DNA of 64,000 nucleotides. Origin: Streptomyces liliifuscus (lineage in GTDB: Bacteria > Actinomycetota > Actinomycetes > Streptomycetales > Streptomycetaceae). Shown here piece after piece: positions 27,227-35,696 of this stretch; positions within the stretch are counted from its first letter, which is position 1, and every line of letters starts with the position of its first letter. Where the stretch lies: NCBI RefSeq assembly GCF_016598615.1, contig NZ_CP066831.1, positions 6,944,001 through 7,008,000 on the forward strand, given 5' to 3'. The translations under genes and the position numbers were made by a program. The notes beneath the pieces were generated by a model that ran no database searches, was not told where the DNA came from, and saw nothing but the letters and a program-made list of their open reading frames with translations.

Positions 27227-28984
27227 TCACCCGCACAGGTCCCTCTCCGCCCGCACAGGATCGTTCGGGAAGCGGAACGATGTCCGGTCCCAGGCCCCGG
27301 CCACATTGCGGAGAAAGCGACTCGGGGTCAACGCCCCCCGAGTCGCAGAGGCCAACTCGGCAAGCGCACCGCAGTGCAAGGCACGCCGAGCAGCGGCAAC
27401 CTGCGCCGGATCGGCCCAGCCGGGCAGAGCCCCCGGCACACCCCGGTCGGCGGCCAGCCAAGCCGCCGGCAGCCGCTTGTCGTGGCCGACCCGCCCGCCC
27501 CCGACCCGCTCGGAATGCGCGGCCAGCGGATAGGCCAGCCCGATCGGATCGAGCGCGACCCCGTCGAGCGGAACGACAGACCCGTTGAGCCCCAGCACCA
27601 CATAACTGGCCGTCATGGAAGGGGAACCCGCACCCGCGGGCGCAGCCACCCGCCCCTCCTTGCCGAACAGCAGGGCCGGCGCCCCGGAGTACCGCGCCGC
27701 CCACACCTTCCGCGCGTACTCCATGTGATGCGGCGCCCCCACGAAGGTGTGCCGCACCGGATGCGGATCGGCGTTGTGGCGGACGTACACCCCGCGCTCG
27801 TCCGCGATCCCCGCCGGACCGATCTGCCCGCCGTACGGAATCCGCAGCCACCCCGCACACACCACCGCCCACAGGCCCACCCCGACCGCCGCCAGCACGC
27901 CCACCCGTGTCACCGGCACCACGAAGACGGGCAACAACATCAGCAGGAGCCCCGGCAGCAGCATCCGCCCGTGCATGAAGTCACCGCCGACCTTGATGAC
28001 GTACAGCCAGCACAGCAGCCCGGCGACGACGGGCGCGAGCACGGGAACGAGCCGCGCGACCCCGCGTTCGGCGAGCCCGCCGCGCGCGGGCAGCACCGCA
28101 GCGGCCACGAACAGCGCGGGCACCCACAGGAGATAGGGATGCGCGAAGTCCCCGAGATACCCGAAGCCCCGCCCCCACAGACTCTGCGAGGCCTCCTTCG
28201 TCACAGCGGGCAGCGGCACCAGATGCCCGTAGTACCCGGCCCTGAACACCTCGTACGCGGCCGGCAGCGCGCCCGCCGCCCCCGCACCCGCGAGCGTGCC
28301 CCGCCACGACGGCCGTACGAGCAGCCACTGCGCGCCGAGGAAGACGACCGACACGAGCCCCAGGTCGGGCCGGACGAGCGGCCCGAGCCCGATGACCGCC
28401 GAGGTGAGGAGCGAGGAGGGCCGCGTGATCAGCGCCAGCCACGCTCCCGCGATCCAGCATGTCGCGAGTCCCGTCTCAAGACCCGAGGTGGCGAAGTCCC
28501 ACACGGGCGGCAGCCCGAGCAGCACGAGCGAGCCCAGCGGCAGGGCTGTTCGACCGCCGTACGTCCGCAGCGCCGCGAGTCCCGCGAGCGCGAAACCTGC
28601 TGCGGTCAGCAACAGCCCTCCCAGCACCGCCGCCGACACCGGGTCCATCCCCGCCGTCCCGGCCGCCACCAGCAGCCACTGCCACAGCGTCCCGGTCGAC
28701 GACTCGACCCGCTCACCCGCGTTGAACACGGGCCCGTTGCCCGCCAGCACCTGCCGCACGGTCCGTACGTAGATATAGGCGTCGTCGGACATCCACCGCC
28801 GCTCGAACCCTGCGTACGCCACCACGAGCGCGGGCCCCAGCCACACCGCCAGCCGGGCCCGGTCCGCCCACACCTCCCGCCACCCCGGCCCGGACAGCAG
28901 CGACACGGAGGAGGAAGGGGAGGGGGAGGAGGGAGGGGCTGGTGTATGGGGTTTCGGGTGGGTGGGGGAGTGCGTTGACGTCAT
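27227..28984 (-). CDS. AftB/ZomB-like GT-C membrane glycosyltransferase
   Basis: 585-residue polytopic membrane protein with about 10 helices and a large C-terminal extracytoplasmic part. The first loop MSDDAYIYVRTVRQVLAGNG followed by VFNAGERVESSTGTLWQ, and the downstream RPDLGLV, match the mycobacterial arabinofuranosyltransferase AftB and ZomB families. A polyprenyl-phosphate-sugar-dependent transferase acting on a surface glycan is the best guess. The ATG at 28984 is preferred over a TTG at 29008; neither has a strong ribosome site. The N-terminus is Pro/Ser-rich. Confidence 0.75.
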   Translation of the reverse strand: MTSTHSPTHPKPHTPAPPSSPSPSSSVSLLSGPGWREVWADRARLAVWLGPALVVAYAGFERRWMSDDAYIYVRTVRQVLAGNGPVFNAGERVESSTGTLWQWLLVAAGTAGMDPVSAAVLGGLLLTAAGFALAGLAALRTYGGRTALPLGSLVLLGLPPVWDFATSGLETGLATCWIAGAWLALITRPSSLLTSAVIGLGPLVRPDLGLVSVVFLGAQWLLVRPSWRGTLAGAGAAGALPAAYEVFRAGYYGHLVPLPAVTKEASQSLWGRGFGYLGDFAHPYLLWVPALFVAAAVLPARGGLAERGVARLVPVLAPVVAGLLCWLYVIKVGGDFMHGRMLLPGLLLMLLPVFVVPVTRVGVLAAVGVGLWAVVCAGWLRIPYGGQIGPAGIADERGVYVRHNADPHPVRHTFVGAPHHMEYARKVWAARYSGAPALLFGKEGRVAAPAGAGSPSMTASYVVLGLNGSVVPLDGVALDPIGLAYPLAAHSERVGGGRVGHDKRLPAAWLAADRGVPGALPGWADPAQVAAARRALHCGALAELASATRGALTPSRFLRNVAGAWDRTSFRFPNDPVRAERDLCG

Positions 28985-29079
28985 GTCCCGTTCATCGGTT
29001 CGCGTCAAGCCGAGCTTGACGCCCGGGGGCCGTACCGGTGGGCCGAACGGGGGACCGGGCAGCGGGAACTGACGTCACG

Positions 29080-29688
29080 TCATTCCGTGGTGCAGACCGA
29101 CGGCAGTGCCCGGCCGAGCCCCTTGATGTGCAGTACGTCCAGACGGTGGCCGTACGCGGACAGCGTCGCCGCGGTGTACAGGCGCGGGACGCAGGAGGCG
29201 TCGGTGCGTGCCGGGTTCGTTTCCTTGAGCGAGGCCAGGAGTCGGGTGGTGATCAGGTCGAGCGCCGGGCGGACCTCCTTGGCCAGGTCGGGGCGCTCGG
29301 TGGGCCGCTCGGCGGGGTGGGCGTCCCAGCGTGCGTACAGGCCCCGCTGGACCAGCTTGTTCGCCTCGATCTGGTCGCGGAAGACGGTGGTCACGGAGTC
29401 GGGGTCGAGGCCGAGCCCGGCGGCCCGCGCGGCGACGTCGTCCAGGATCTGCCGCTCACGCGCCGGGTCGTCGATGGGCAGCTCGGTGCCGTACTTGGCC
29501 GCCGCCACCTTGTCGGCCAGCAACAGCCGCTCGGCGAACAGCTCGGTGAGGACGCCGAGAGTGGATGTGGGGGCGGCTGTGCTCGCGATCGCCGGGGTGT
29601 GGGCAGTCGCCGACGTCGTGCCGGAGACTGCCGCGGCGGCCACCACGAGAGTGGTGACCAGGGCGGACCGAAGGCGGTGGGGGCGCAC
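29080..29688 (-). CDS. Secreted chorismate mutase (AroQ-gamma type)
   Basis: 202 residues with a Sec signal peptide (basic start, VTTLVVAAAAVSG, cleavage near TSATA) and an all-helical chorismate mutase domain: LFAERLLLADKVAAAKYGTELPIDDPARERQILDDV carries the conserved Arg, Lys and second Arg of AroQ enzymes. Two Cys near the C-terminus (SCVPR, SVCTTE) may form a disulfide. It would convert chorismate to prephenate outside the cytoplasm; its use there is unclear, as in mycobacteria. The GTG start follows AAGGGA, 21 bp after the TetR gene. Confidence 0.85.
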   Translation of the reverse strand: MRPHRLRSALVTTLVVAAAAVSGTTSATAHTPAIASTAAPTSTLGVLTELFAERLLLADKVAAAKYGTELPIDDPARERQILDDVAARAAGLGLDPDSVTTVFRDQIEANKLVQRGLYARWDAHPAERPTERPDLAKEVRPALDLITTRLLASLKETNPARTDASCVPRLYTAATLSAYGHRLDVLHIKGLGRALPSVCTTE

Positions 29689-29709
29689 TGGGTTCCCTTC
29701 GAAAGGAGG

Positions 29710-30303
29710 TCAGGCGGCGCCGGAGCGTCGTCCCGCGCCGTGCAGCAACGTATCGACGACGAGCGTGGCCAGCGCATCCGGGTCCTGCCGGGCCTGGGGT
29801 CCGTGCAGGGCCTCGCCGATGAGCGCGTAGTAGACGCGCCGAGTCCACTCCAGGTCCACGGAGGCGTCGAGCAGGCCCTCGTCCCGTGCGCGCCCGAGGA
29901 GTTCGAGGCAGCGGGCGCCGACCTGCTCCCAGCCCGCCGCCGCGGCCCCGCCCTCGTCGTCCGGACGGCTCAGCGCATAGCTCCAAGCCCCCTTGGTCCG
30001 CAGGACGTTGGCGGTGATGCGATGCAGGGAGACCAGTGGCGGAGCGGTGTCCGGGCGGCCGTCCTCGACCGCCTCCGCGAGCTGGCGTACGGCCGACTCG
30101 GCGAGCGCCTCGATCAGCGCCTGCCGGCTGGCGAACCGCCGGTGCACCGTCGTCCGCGCCACGCCCGCCGCCTCCGCGATCTGCTCCATGGACGCCCCGG
30201 GGTCGGCGGCGAGCACCCGCTCGGCCGCCTCCAGGATCACGCGCACACTGCGCTCCGCGTCGGCGCGCAGCCGCCGGACGGGCCGGACGGCGGGTTCGGC
30301 CAT
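29710..30303 (-). CDS. TetR-family transcriptional regulator
   Basis: 197 residues with an N-terminal TetR HTH (SMEQIAEAAGVARTTVHRRFASRQALIEAL, about 38-67) and a helical ligand domain containing ALSRPDDEGG. It is divergent from the short-chain dehydrogenase, which it probably represses together with itself; the inducing ligand is unknown. The chorismate mutase gene follows directly downstream. Confidence 0.92.
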   Translation of the reverse strand: MAEPAVRPVRRLRADAERSVRVILEAAERVLAADPGASMEQIAEAAGVARTTVHRRFASRQALIEALAESAVRQLAEAVEDGRPDTAPPLVSLHRITANVLRTKGAWSYALSRPDDEGGAAAAGWEQVGARCLELLGRARDEGLLDASVDLEWTRRVYYALIGEALHGPQARQDPDALATLVVDTLLHGAGRRSGAA

Positions 30304-30470
30304 GGGGACCTCCTGGGGGGGCGTGGGGCAGACGGCCGGGGCAAGCGGCCGGTCAAACGATACGGGGCGGCGGCAGCTTTTCTTCTAAGTGTTACATTGC
30401 TGTTGCGGTTACTGAGAAAGTCGCTACTCTGTTGTTGTAGATAGTGCACCCAGAAGCGAAGGGAAACACC
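30304..30470. promoter_or_regulatory. Divergent promoter region between TetR and dehydrogenase genes
   Basis: 167 bp with a distinctly AT-richer core (about 30370-30440), containing GTGTTACATTG and GTTACTGAG half-sites and a short palindrome CTAC-N9-GTAG ending near 30438. A TetR operator is likely here but I cannot fix its limits. Confidence 0.45.
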
Positions 30471-31277
30471 ATGACTCTCGCTCTCGTTACCGGCGCCTCC
30501 TCCGGGCTCGGCGCCGAGTTCGCCGATCAGCTCGCCGCTCGTGGCCATGACGTGGTCCTGGTGGCCCGTTCCGAAGGTCGTTTGGAGGAGGTGGCCGACC
30601 GGGTTCGTGTGCGCCACGGCGTCCGGGCGTATGTCCTGCCCCAGGACCTCGCCGAACCGGACGCGGCCCGGCGTGTTGCGGAGGGCCTCGCCGCCCGGGG
30701 GCTCTCCGTCGATCTGCTGGTCAACAACGCCGGGTTCGGCACCTGTGGCCGCTTCGAGGAGATCGACCCGTCGCGTGACCACGACGAGATGATGGTCAAC
30801 GTCGTCGCCCTGGTCGATCTCACCCACGCCCTGATCCCCGGCATGCTGGAGCGCGGCTCGGGCGCGGTGCTGAACGTCGGCTCCACGGCGGGCTATCAGC
30901 CGGGCCCGTACTTCGCGGTCTACAGCGCCACCAAGGTGTTCGTCCTGAACTTCTCCCTGGCCCTGCGCCAGGAGTACCGCGGTCGCGGCATCAAGGTCAC
31001 GGCCCTCTGCCCGGGTCCGGTGGAGACCGGCTTCTTCGATGCGATCGGCACCCGCAAGGCCGCGGTGGCGGGCTCCTTCACCACCTCGGAACCCGTTGTG
31101 CGTGCCGCCCTGCGTGCCCTCGACCGCGACCGTGCGTACGTGACTCCTGGCCTCGGCAACGCCCTGGGCGCCCATCTCACCCCGCGCCGCCCGCGCACCC
31201 TGGTGGCCGCCATGGCGAAGCGCGTCACTCGCAAGGTCCTGGAGCCGGAGACCGGGCGGGAGCGGGTCGCCGCCTGA
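30471..31277 (+). CDS. Short-chain dehydrogenase/reductase
   Basis: 268-residue Rossmann oxidoreductase. The cofactor motif TGASSGLG is near residue 8, NNAG near 87, the catalytic Ser in GSTAGY near 137, and YSATK (YxxxK) near 150; CPGPVETGFFD follows. It resembles DltE/YqjQ-type ketoreductases of unknown substrate. The ATG at 30471 has AAGGGAAA upstream. It is probably induced when the divergent TetR repressor is released. Confidence 0.92.
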   Translation: MTLALVTGASSGLGAEFADQLAARGHDVVLVARSEGRLEEVADRVRVRHGVRAYVLPQDLAEPDAARRVAEGLAARGLSVDLLVNNAGFGTCGRFEEIDPSRDHDEMMVNVVALVDLTHALIPGMLERGSGAVLNVGSTAGYQPGPYFAVYSATKVFVLNFSLALRQEYRGRGIKVTALCPGPVETGFFDAIGTRKAAVAGSFTTSEPVVRAALRALDRDRAYVTPGLGNALGAHLTPRRPRTLVAAMAKRVTRKVLEPETGRERVAA

Positions 31278-31381
31278 CGGGGGAAATCTCCAAGCGGGTT
31301 GAAATTCCCCTACGCGTGAGTAAGTTGACCCGGAAGTAAGTACGCGCCACCGCGTAACGCGAGCCGCGACCGGGAGCTGTC

Positions 31382-33301
31382 ATGGGCGTACGCAAGGACC
31401 TGAAACGGGCGAAGAAGCGCAGCGATCTGGCGGACCGTGCCAAGGTCGAGATCACCAGGGACCACCACGGAGTCGTCCGAGAGGCGCGCATGCCGGCCCT
31501 CGCCGCGAAGGCCGCCACCGGCAGCATCGCCGATCTGCCCTTCACCAACGCGGCCGAGGCTCCGCACGCCGTGGTCCTCCGCCGCAGGGAGCACGGCACC
31601 TGGCAGTCGGTGACCGCGGCCGTCTTCGCCCGCGAAGTCACCGCCGTCGCCAAGGGGTTGGTCGCGGCCGGCCTCGAACCGGGCGGCCGCGTCGCGGTCA
31701 TGTCCCGTACGCGCTACGAGTGGACGCTTCTCGACTTCGCGATCTGGGCGGCGGGCGGCCGGAGCGTGCCCGTGTACGCCACGTCGTCACCCGAGCAGAT
31801 CGAGTGGATCGTCCGTGATTCGGACGCCCGCTTCGTTGTTGTCGAGACCCCCGAGAACGCTGCGGCGGTCGCGGCCGGCACGGCCGACCACCCCGATCCC
31901 CCACATGTGTGGCAGATCGACGAGGGAGCGATCTCCGACCTGACCGTTCTGGGCGGCGGTATCGCCGAGGATGAGGTGACCAGGCGGCGTGCCGCTCTGA
32001 CTCCCGACACCGTCGCGACGATCTGTTACACCTCCGGCACCACCGGGCGGCCCAAGGGCTGTGTCCTCACGCATGCCAACCTGCACGCCGAGGCCGCGAA
32101 CACGGTCGAGCTGCTGCACCCCGTCTTCAAGGAGGTCACCAGCCAGATCGCCTCGACGCTCCTCTTTCTTCCGCTCGCCCACATCCTGGGGCGCACCCTC
32201 CAGATCGCCTGTCTGATGGCCCGTATCGAACTGGGCCACTGCCCCAGCATCAAGCCCGACGAACTCCGCCCGGCGCTACGGGAGTTCCGGCCCACCTTCC
32301 TGGTCGGCGTGCCGTATCTCTTCGAGAAGATCCACGGCACCGGCCGCGCCACCGCCGAACGGATCGGCCGCGCCGCCTCCTTCGACCGCGCGCACCGGAT
32401 CGCCGTCCGCTTCGGCGAGGCGCACCTCGACCGGTTCCTCGGCCGCGGCAAGGGCCCCGGCCCCGGCCTGTACGCCGCCTGGGCCCTGTACGACCTGCTG
32501 GTCTACCGCCGCATCCGCAAGGAGATCGGTGGCCGCACGCGCTACGCCATCAGCGGCGGCTCCCCGCTCGACCGCGACCTCAACCTCTTCTTCTACGCCG
32601 CCGGCATCATCGTCTACGAGGGCTACGGCCTGACCGAGACCACCGCCGCGGCGACGATCGTCCCGCCCCTCAAGCCCAGGCCCGGCACGGTCGGCCTCCC
32701 GGTACCCGGCACCTCGATCCGTATCGCCGACGACGGTGAGGTGCTCATCAAGGGCGGGATCGTCTTCGGCGCCTACTGGAACAACCAGGCCGCCACCGAC
32801 GCCGTCCTGACCGAGGAGTGGTTCGCGACCGGCGATCTTGGTGACCTCGACGAGGACGGCTATCTGACCATCACCGGGCGCAAGAAGGACATCCTCGTCA
32901 CCTCCGGCGGCAAGAACGTTTCCCCGGCCGTCCTGGAGGACCGTCTGCGCAGCCGGCCCCCGGTCGGCCAGTGCGTCGTCGTCGGAGACAACCGCCCCTA
33001 TGTCGCCGCCCTGATCACCCTGGACCGGGAGGACCTCACCCACTGGCTCTACGTCCGCGGGATGCCCGCGGACACCCCGGTCGCCGAGCTCGTCCATGAC
33101 CCCCGCATTCGCGCCGACGTCCAGAAGGTCGTCGACCACGCGAACCAGGCCGTCTCCCGCGCGGAGTCGATCCGTGAATTCGCCCTGGTGGAAGGCGAGT
33201 TCACCGAGGAGAACGGTCTGCTCACCCCGTCCCTGAAGATCAAGCGCCACGCGGTGACCGCCGCGTACGCCAAGGAGATCGAGGCGCTGTACGGCGACTG
33301 A
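31382..33301 (+). CDS. Long-chain fatty acid--CoA ligase (AMP-forming)
   Basis: 639-residue acyl-adenylate enzyme activating fatty acids to acyl-CoA. It has the P-loop-like motif YTSGTTGRPKG near residue 216, YGLTETTAA near 418, and TGRKKDILVTSGGKNVSP near 499, which holds the C-terminal hinge and the following catalytic lysine region. The ATG at 31382 follows GGGAG. A strong hairpin ends the unit before the convergent rodlin. Confidence 0.93.
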   Translation: MGVRKDLKRAKKRSDLADRAKVEITRDHHGVVREARMPALAAKAATGSIADLPFTNAAEAPHAVVLRRREHGTWQSVTAAVFAREVTAVAKGLVAAGLEPGGRVAVMSRTRYEWTLLDFAIWAAGGRSVPVYATSSPEQIEWIVRDSDARFVVVETPENAAAVAAGTADHPDPPHVWQIDEGAISDLTVLGGGIAEDEVTRRRAALTPDTVATICYTSGTTGRPKGCVLTHANLHAEAANTVELLHPVFKEVTSQIASTLLFLPLAHILGRTLQIACLMARIELGHCPSIKPDELRPALREFRPTFLVGVPYLFEKIHGTGRATAERIGRAASFDRAHRIAVRFGEAHLDRFLGRGKGPGPGLYAAWALYDLLVYRRIRKEIGGRTRYAISGGSPLDRDLNLFFYAAGIIVYEGYGLTETTAAATIVPPLKPRPGTVGLPVPGTSIRIADDGEVLIKGGIVFGAYWNNQAATDAVLTEEWFATGDLGDLDEDGYLTITGRKKDILVTSGGKNVSPAVLEDRLRSRPPVGQCVVVGDNRPYVAALITLDREDLTHWLYVRGMPADTPVAELVHDPRIRADVQKVVDHANQAVSRAESIREFALVEGEFTEENGLLTPSLKIKRHAVTAAYAKEIEALYGD

Positions 33302-33371
33302 GACCGCGGCTCGGAGGGCGAGACCCGGGCACGGTGGCCGGGGCCGGGAACGGCTGCTGGGCCGGGCATGG

Positions 33372-33408
33372 GAACAGCGGGCCACCCACGAGGGGTGACC
33401 CGCTGTTC
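33372..33408. terminator. Bidirectional hairpin between the acyl-CoA ligase and rodlin genes
   Basis: GAACAGCGGG (33372-33381) pairs with CCCGCTGTTC (about 33399-33408), with an inner CCACCC/GGGGTG stem. Confidence 0.8.
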
Positions 33409-33423
33409 GCGCCGCTGCGGAGA

Positions 33424-33834
33424 TCAGCTGCGGTCGGCGCCGTTGCCCGAGAGCACCGGGATGTTGTCCAGGATGTGCGACAGCGGCTCGTCGCCCTTGG
33501 CCTGGGTGGAGTTCTCGGTGCACTGCTGGTTCTGCGGGGCCGACAGGATCGGCACGTCCTGCAGGACGGTGATCGGCACGGCGCCGATGAGCGAGGCCAG
33601 GTTGGCCTTGACCGGCAGACCGACACAGGGCTTGTTCAGGGAGCCCTGCACGAGCGAGAGCTGGGGGCTCATCTTGCCGTGCGTCGCCTGGTTGCCGTAC
33701 TTCTGGACGGAACCGTTGCCGTTGGCGGTGGTGACGCCGTCGTCGTTGCCGATGGCCAGCGCCTGGGGCGCGCCGGCGGCCGACAGACCGGCGACAGAGG
33801 CGGCAATGGCCGCGGTCGCCATCAGCTTCTTCAT
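33424..33834 (-). CDS. Rodlin (extra paralogue)
   Basis: 136-residue secreted rodlin. A Sec signal peptide (MKKLMATAAIAASVAGLSAAG, cleavage after PQALA) precedes a mature part IGNDDGVTTANGNG with YGNQATHGKMSPQLSLVQGS, the two rodlin cysteines in NKPCVG and NQQCTEN, and the end NIPVLSGNGADRS. Rodlins organise chaplin fibrils into the rodlet layer on aerial hyphae. Streptomyces commonly has two, so this is a third. The ATG follows AAAGGGA. It is tandem with, and very similar to, the next rodlin upstream. Confidence 0.92.
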   Translation of the reverse strand: MKKLMATAAIAASVAGLSAAGAPQALAIGNDDGVTTANGNGSVQKYGNQATHGKMSPQLSLVQGSLNKPCVGLPVKANLASLIGAVPITVLQDVPILSAPQNQQCTENSTQAKGDEPLSHILDNIPVLSGNGADRS

Positions 33835-33881
33835 GTTCGTTCCCTTTCGGAGAATGGCCCCGTTACGGAGCCGCATAACGA

Positions 33882-33910
33882 TCAACAGTGCGGTGGACGG
33901 TGCGGTTGCG
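33882..33910 (-). promoter_or_regulatory. Putative sigma-BldN-type promoter of the first rodlin
   Basis: Read on the minus strand, CGCAAC (33910-33905) and TGTTGA (33887-33882) are 17 bp apart, about 50 bp before the start codon. It belongs to the motif shared by five rodlin/chaplin genes here. Confidence 0.5.
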
Positions 33911-33991
33911 GGGTTTGCCCCGATTGGCCCAGGGGGTTCCTCGGGACCGAAGTTGCGCGCGCCGCCGTAAGACGTGAGGACGTGAGAGGGG

Positions 33992-34023
33992 CAGCGGACC
34001 GCCGTGAGACCGGCGGTCCGCTG
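33992..34023 (-). terminator. Hairpin terminator after the second rodlin
   Basis: Perfect 12-bp arms CAGCGGACCGCC (33992-34003) and GGCGGTCCGCTG (34012-34023), 15 bp past the rodlin stop, separating the tandem rodlin genes. Confidence 0.85.
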
Positions 34024-34037
34024 CGAGGTGCGGCAGG

Positions 34038-34451
34038 TCAGCTGCGGTCGGCGCCGTTGCCGGAGAGCACCGGGATGTTGGAGAGGATGTGCGACAGCGG
34101 CTCGTCGCCCTTGGCCTGGGTGGAGTTCTCGGTGCACTGCTGGTTCTGCGGGGCCGACAGGATCGGCACGTCCTGGGCGACGGTGATCGGCACCAGACCG
34201 GCGAGCGACGCCAGGTTCGCCTTGGCCGGCAGGCCGATGCAGGGCTTGTTCAGCGAGCCCTGGATGAGCGCCATCTGGGGGCTCATGTCCCCGTACGTCG
34301 CCTGGTTGCCGTAGACCTGCGCGGCGTGGTTGCCATTGGCGGTGGTGACGCCACCGTCGTTGCCGATCGCCATCGCCTGGGGCGCGGCGGCAGCCGAAAC
34401 ACCGGCGACGGAAGCGGCGACCGCCGCTGCAGCCATAACCTTCTTGATCAC
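34038..34451 (-). CDS. rdlB: Rodlin
   Basis: 137-residue secreted rodlin with signal peptide (cleavage near PQAMA), mature start IGNDGGVTTANGNH, cysteines in NKPCIG and NQQCTEN, and the same C-terminus NIPVLSGNGADRS as its neighbours. The GTG at 34451 follows AAGGGA. It is divergent from the third rodlin, the arrangement I remember for rdlA/rdlB in S. coelicolor; the symbol rests on that position only. Confidence 0.9.
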   Translation of the reverse strand: MIKKVMAAAAVAASVAGVSAAAAPQAMAIGNDGGVTTANGNHAAQVYGNQATYGDMSPQMALIQGSLNKPCIGLPAKANLASLAGLVPITVAQDVPILSAPQNQQCTENSTQAKGDEPLSHILSNIPVLSGNGADRS

Positions 34452-34496
34452 TTGCTGGTCCCTTCTGGAGTAACCCCGTCCACCGGAGCGACCTGG

Positions 34497-34524
34497 ACAA
34501 CTGCCCCCGGCCCGCATAGTTGCT
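34497..34524 (-). promoter_or_regulatory. Putative sigma-BldN-type promoter of rdlB
   Basis: Minus strand AGCAAC (34524-34519), 16-bp spacer, AGTTGT (34502-34497), about 45 bp before the GTG start. Confidence 0.45.
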
Positions 34525-34629
34525 CCGATTCACTCCGATGGCCCATTTGGGAAGCCCGTTTGTACGGTGCGCGCGCGCGAGGGATTCCGTGAATTCCGGG
34601 GTGCCGAACGGGCCAACCGGGTGACGGTA

Positions 34630-34657
34630 CGAAACCAATGGCGCCGCTTCCGGTTGA
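34630..34657 (+). promoter_or_regulatory. Putative sigma-BldN-type promoter of rdlA
   Basis: CGAAAC (34630-34635), 16-bp spacer, GGTTGA (34652-34657), 45 bp before the rdlA start. It mirrors the promoter of the divergent rodlin. Confidence 0.5.
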
Positions 34658-34702
34658 TGCGAAAGCAGGAACATGTGTCTCTGCCAGGAAAGGACCGGAG
34701 AA

Positions 34703-35119
34703 ATGCTCAAGAAGGCAATGGCCACGGCGGCGGTCGCCGCTTCTGTCGTCGGCGTCTCGGCGGCGGCAGCCCCCCAGGCGCTTGCCATCGGGAACGACGA
34801 CGGCGTCACCACCGCCAACGGCAACCACGCCGAGCAGGCGTACGGCAACGCGAAGACCGGCGGCGACCTGAGCCCCCAGGCCTCGCTGGTCCAGGGCTCG
34901 CTGAACAAGCTCTGTGTCGGCCTGCCGGTCAAGGCCAACGCGGCCTCGCTCATCGGCATCTTCGTCCCGGTCACCGTCCTGCAGGACGTGCCGGTCCTCT
35001 CGGCCCCGCAGAACCAGCAGTGCGCCGAGAACTCGACCCAGGCCAAGGGTGACGAGCCGCTGTCGCACCTCGTGGACAACATCCCGGTGCTCTCCGGCAA
35101 CGGCGCCGACCGCAGCTGA
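34703..35119 (+). CDS. rdlA: Rodlin
   Basis: 138-residue secreted rodlin, the most divergent of the three: YGNAKTGGDLSPQASLVQGSLNKLCVG and NQQCAEN replace the usual KPCVG and QQCTEN, and the mid-region has one extra residue (SLIGIFVPVTVLQ). The signal peptide ends at PQALA. The ATG at 34703 follows GGACCGGAG. It lies between the divergent rodlin and the short chaplin, matching the rdlA position in S. coelicolor as I recall it. Confidence 0.9.
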   Translation: MLKKAMATAAVAASVVGVSAAAAPQALAIGNDDGVTTANGNHAEQAYGNAKTGGDLSPQASLVQGSLNKLCVGLPVKANAASLIGIFVPVTVLQDVPVLSAPQNQQCAENSTQAKGDEPLSHLVDNIPVLSGNGADRS

Positions 35120-35137
35120 TCCACCGTCACAAAGGAT

Positions 35138-35180
35138 GCCCGGGCATCCCCTTCGCTCTTCGCGCAGGGGGTGCCCGGGC
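35138..35180 (+). terminator. Hairpin after rdlA
   Basis: GCCCGGGCATCCCC (35138-35151) pairs, with G-U pairs, with GGGGGTGCCCGGGC-type sequence at 35167-35180, followed by TCTTTGGCATTATTTTC. The remaining 250 bp before chpD is AT-rich for this genome and presumably the chpD control region; it has one TGTTGA but no matching upstream hexamer. Confidence 0.75.
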
Positions 35181-35429
35181 TCTTTGGCATTATTTTCTGT
35201 TTTTGTTCTCTGTCGGTTCTTACGCTGGTCTTCCCTTATGGCAGTTACGTTTCGCCTGTTGAATCCACGCGGAGCGTTCGGGTGAATTACCGGTGAGCCG
35301 CACTTTCTGTAGTTTCTTCGGCCCCCTTCCCCTCGTTCTACAGCCCGCAGGTCATGGTGCGAGCCGTTCAGGCTGGGCTCGTCCGGTTTCGGCCGTCATA
35401 GGGGCATGACCGCAGAGAAAGGGAAGTAC

Positions 35430-35663
35430 GTGAAGCACAAGAAGAGTGCCGTCGTCGTAGCCGGCGCGATCATGGCCATGGGAATGGCCGCCCCGGCCTT
35501 CGCCGACTCCGAGGCGCACGGTGCCGCCGTGGGCTCGCCGGGTGTCCTCTCGGGCAACGTGATCCAGGTTCCCGTCCACATTCCCGTCAACGTGTGCGGC
35601 AACTCGATCAACGTGATCGGCCTGCTGAACCCGGCGTTCGGCAACGAGTGCGTCAACGACTGA
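35430..35663 (+). CDS. chpD: Short chaplin
   Basis: 77-residue secreted hydrophobic protein. A signal peptide (KHKKSAVVVAGAIMAMGMAAPAFA) precedes a single chaplin domain: AVGSPGVLSGNVIQVPVHIPVN, the two cysteines in VCGN and GNECVND, and INVIGLLNPAFG. Chaplins self-assemble into amyloid fibrils that lower surface tension and coat aerial hyphae. The GTG at 35430 follows GAAAGGGA. The symbol comes from its place between rdlA and the long chaplin, as in S. coelicolor. Confidence 0.93.
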   Translation: MKHKKSAVVVAGAIMAMGMAAPAFADSEAHGAAVGSPGVLSGNVIQVPVHIPVNVCGNSINVIGLLNPAFGNECVND

Positions 35664-35666
35664 CGT

Positions 35667-35694
35667 CGTAACGCACCAGCCGACCGGCTGTGTC
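35667..35694 (+). promoter_or_regulatory. Weak candidate promoter for chpA
   Basis: CGTAAC (35667-35672) is an excellent -35-like match, but after 16 bp the -10-like hexamer is TGTGTC, a poor match. A terminator follows immediately, so its use is doubtful. Confidence 0.25.
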
Positions 35695-35696
35695 AC

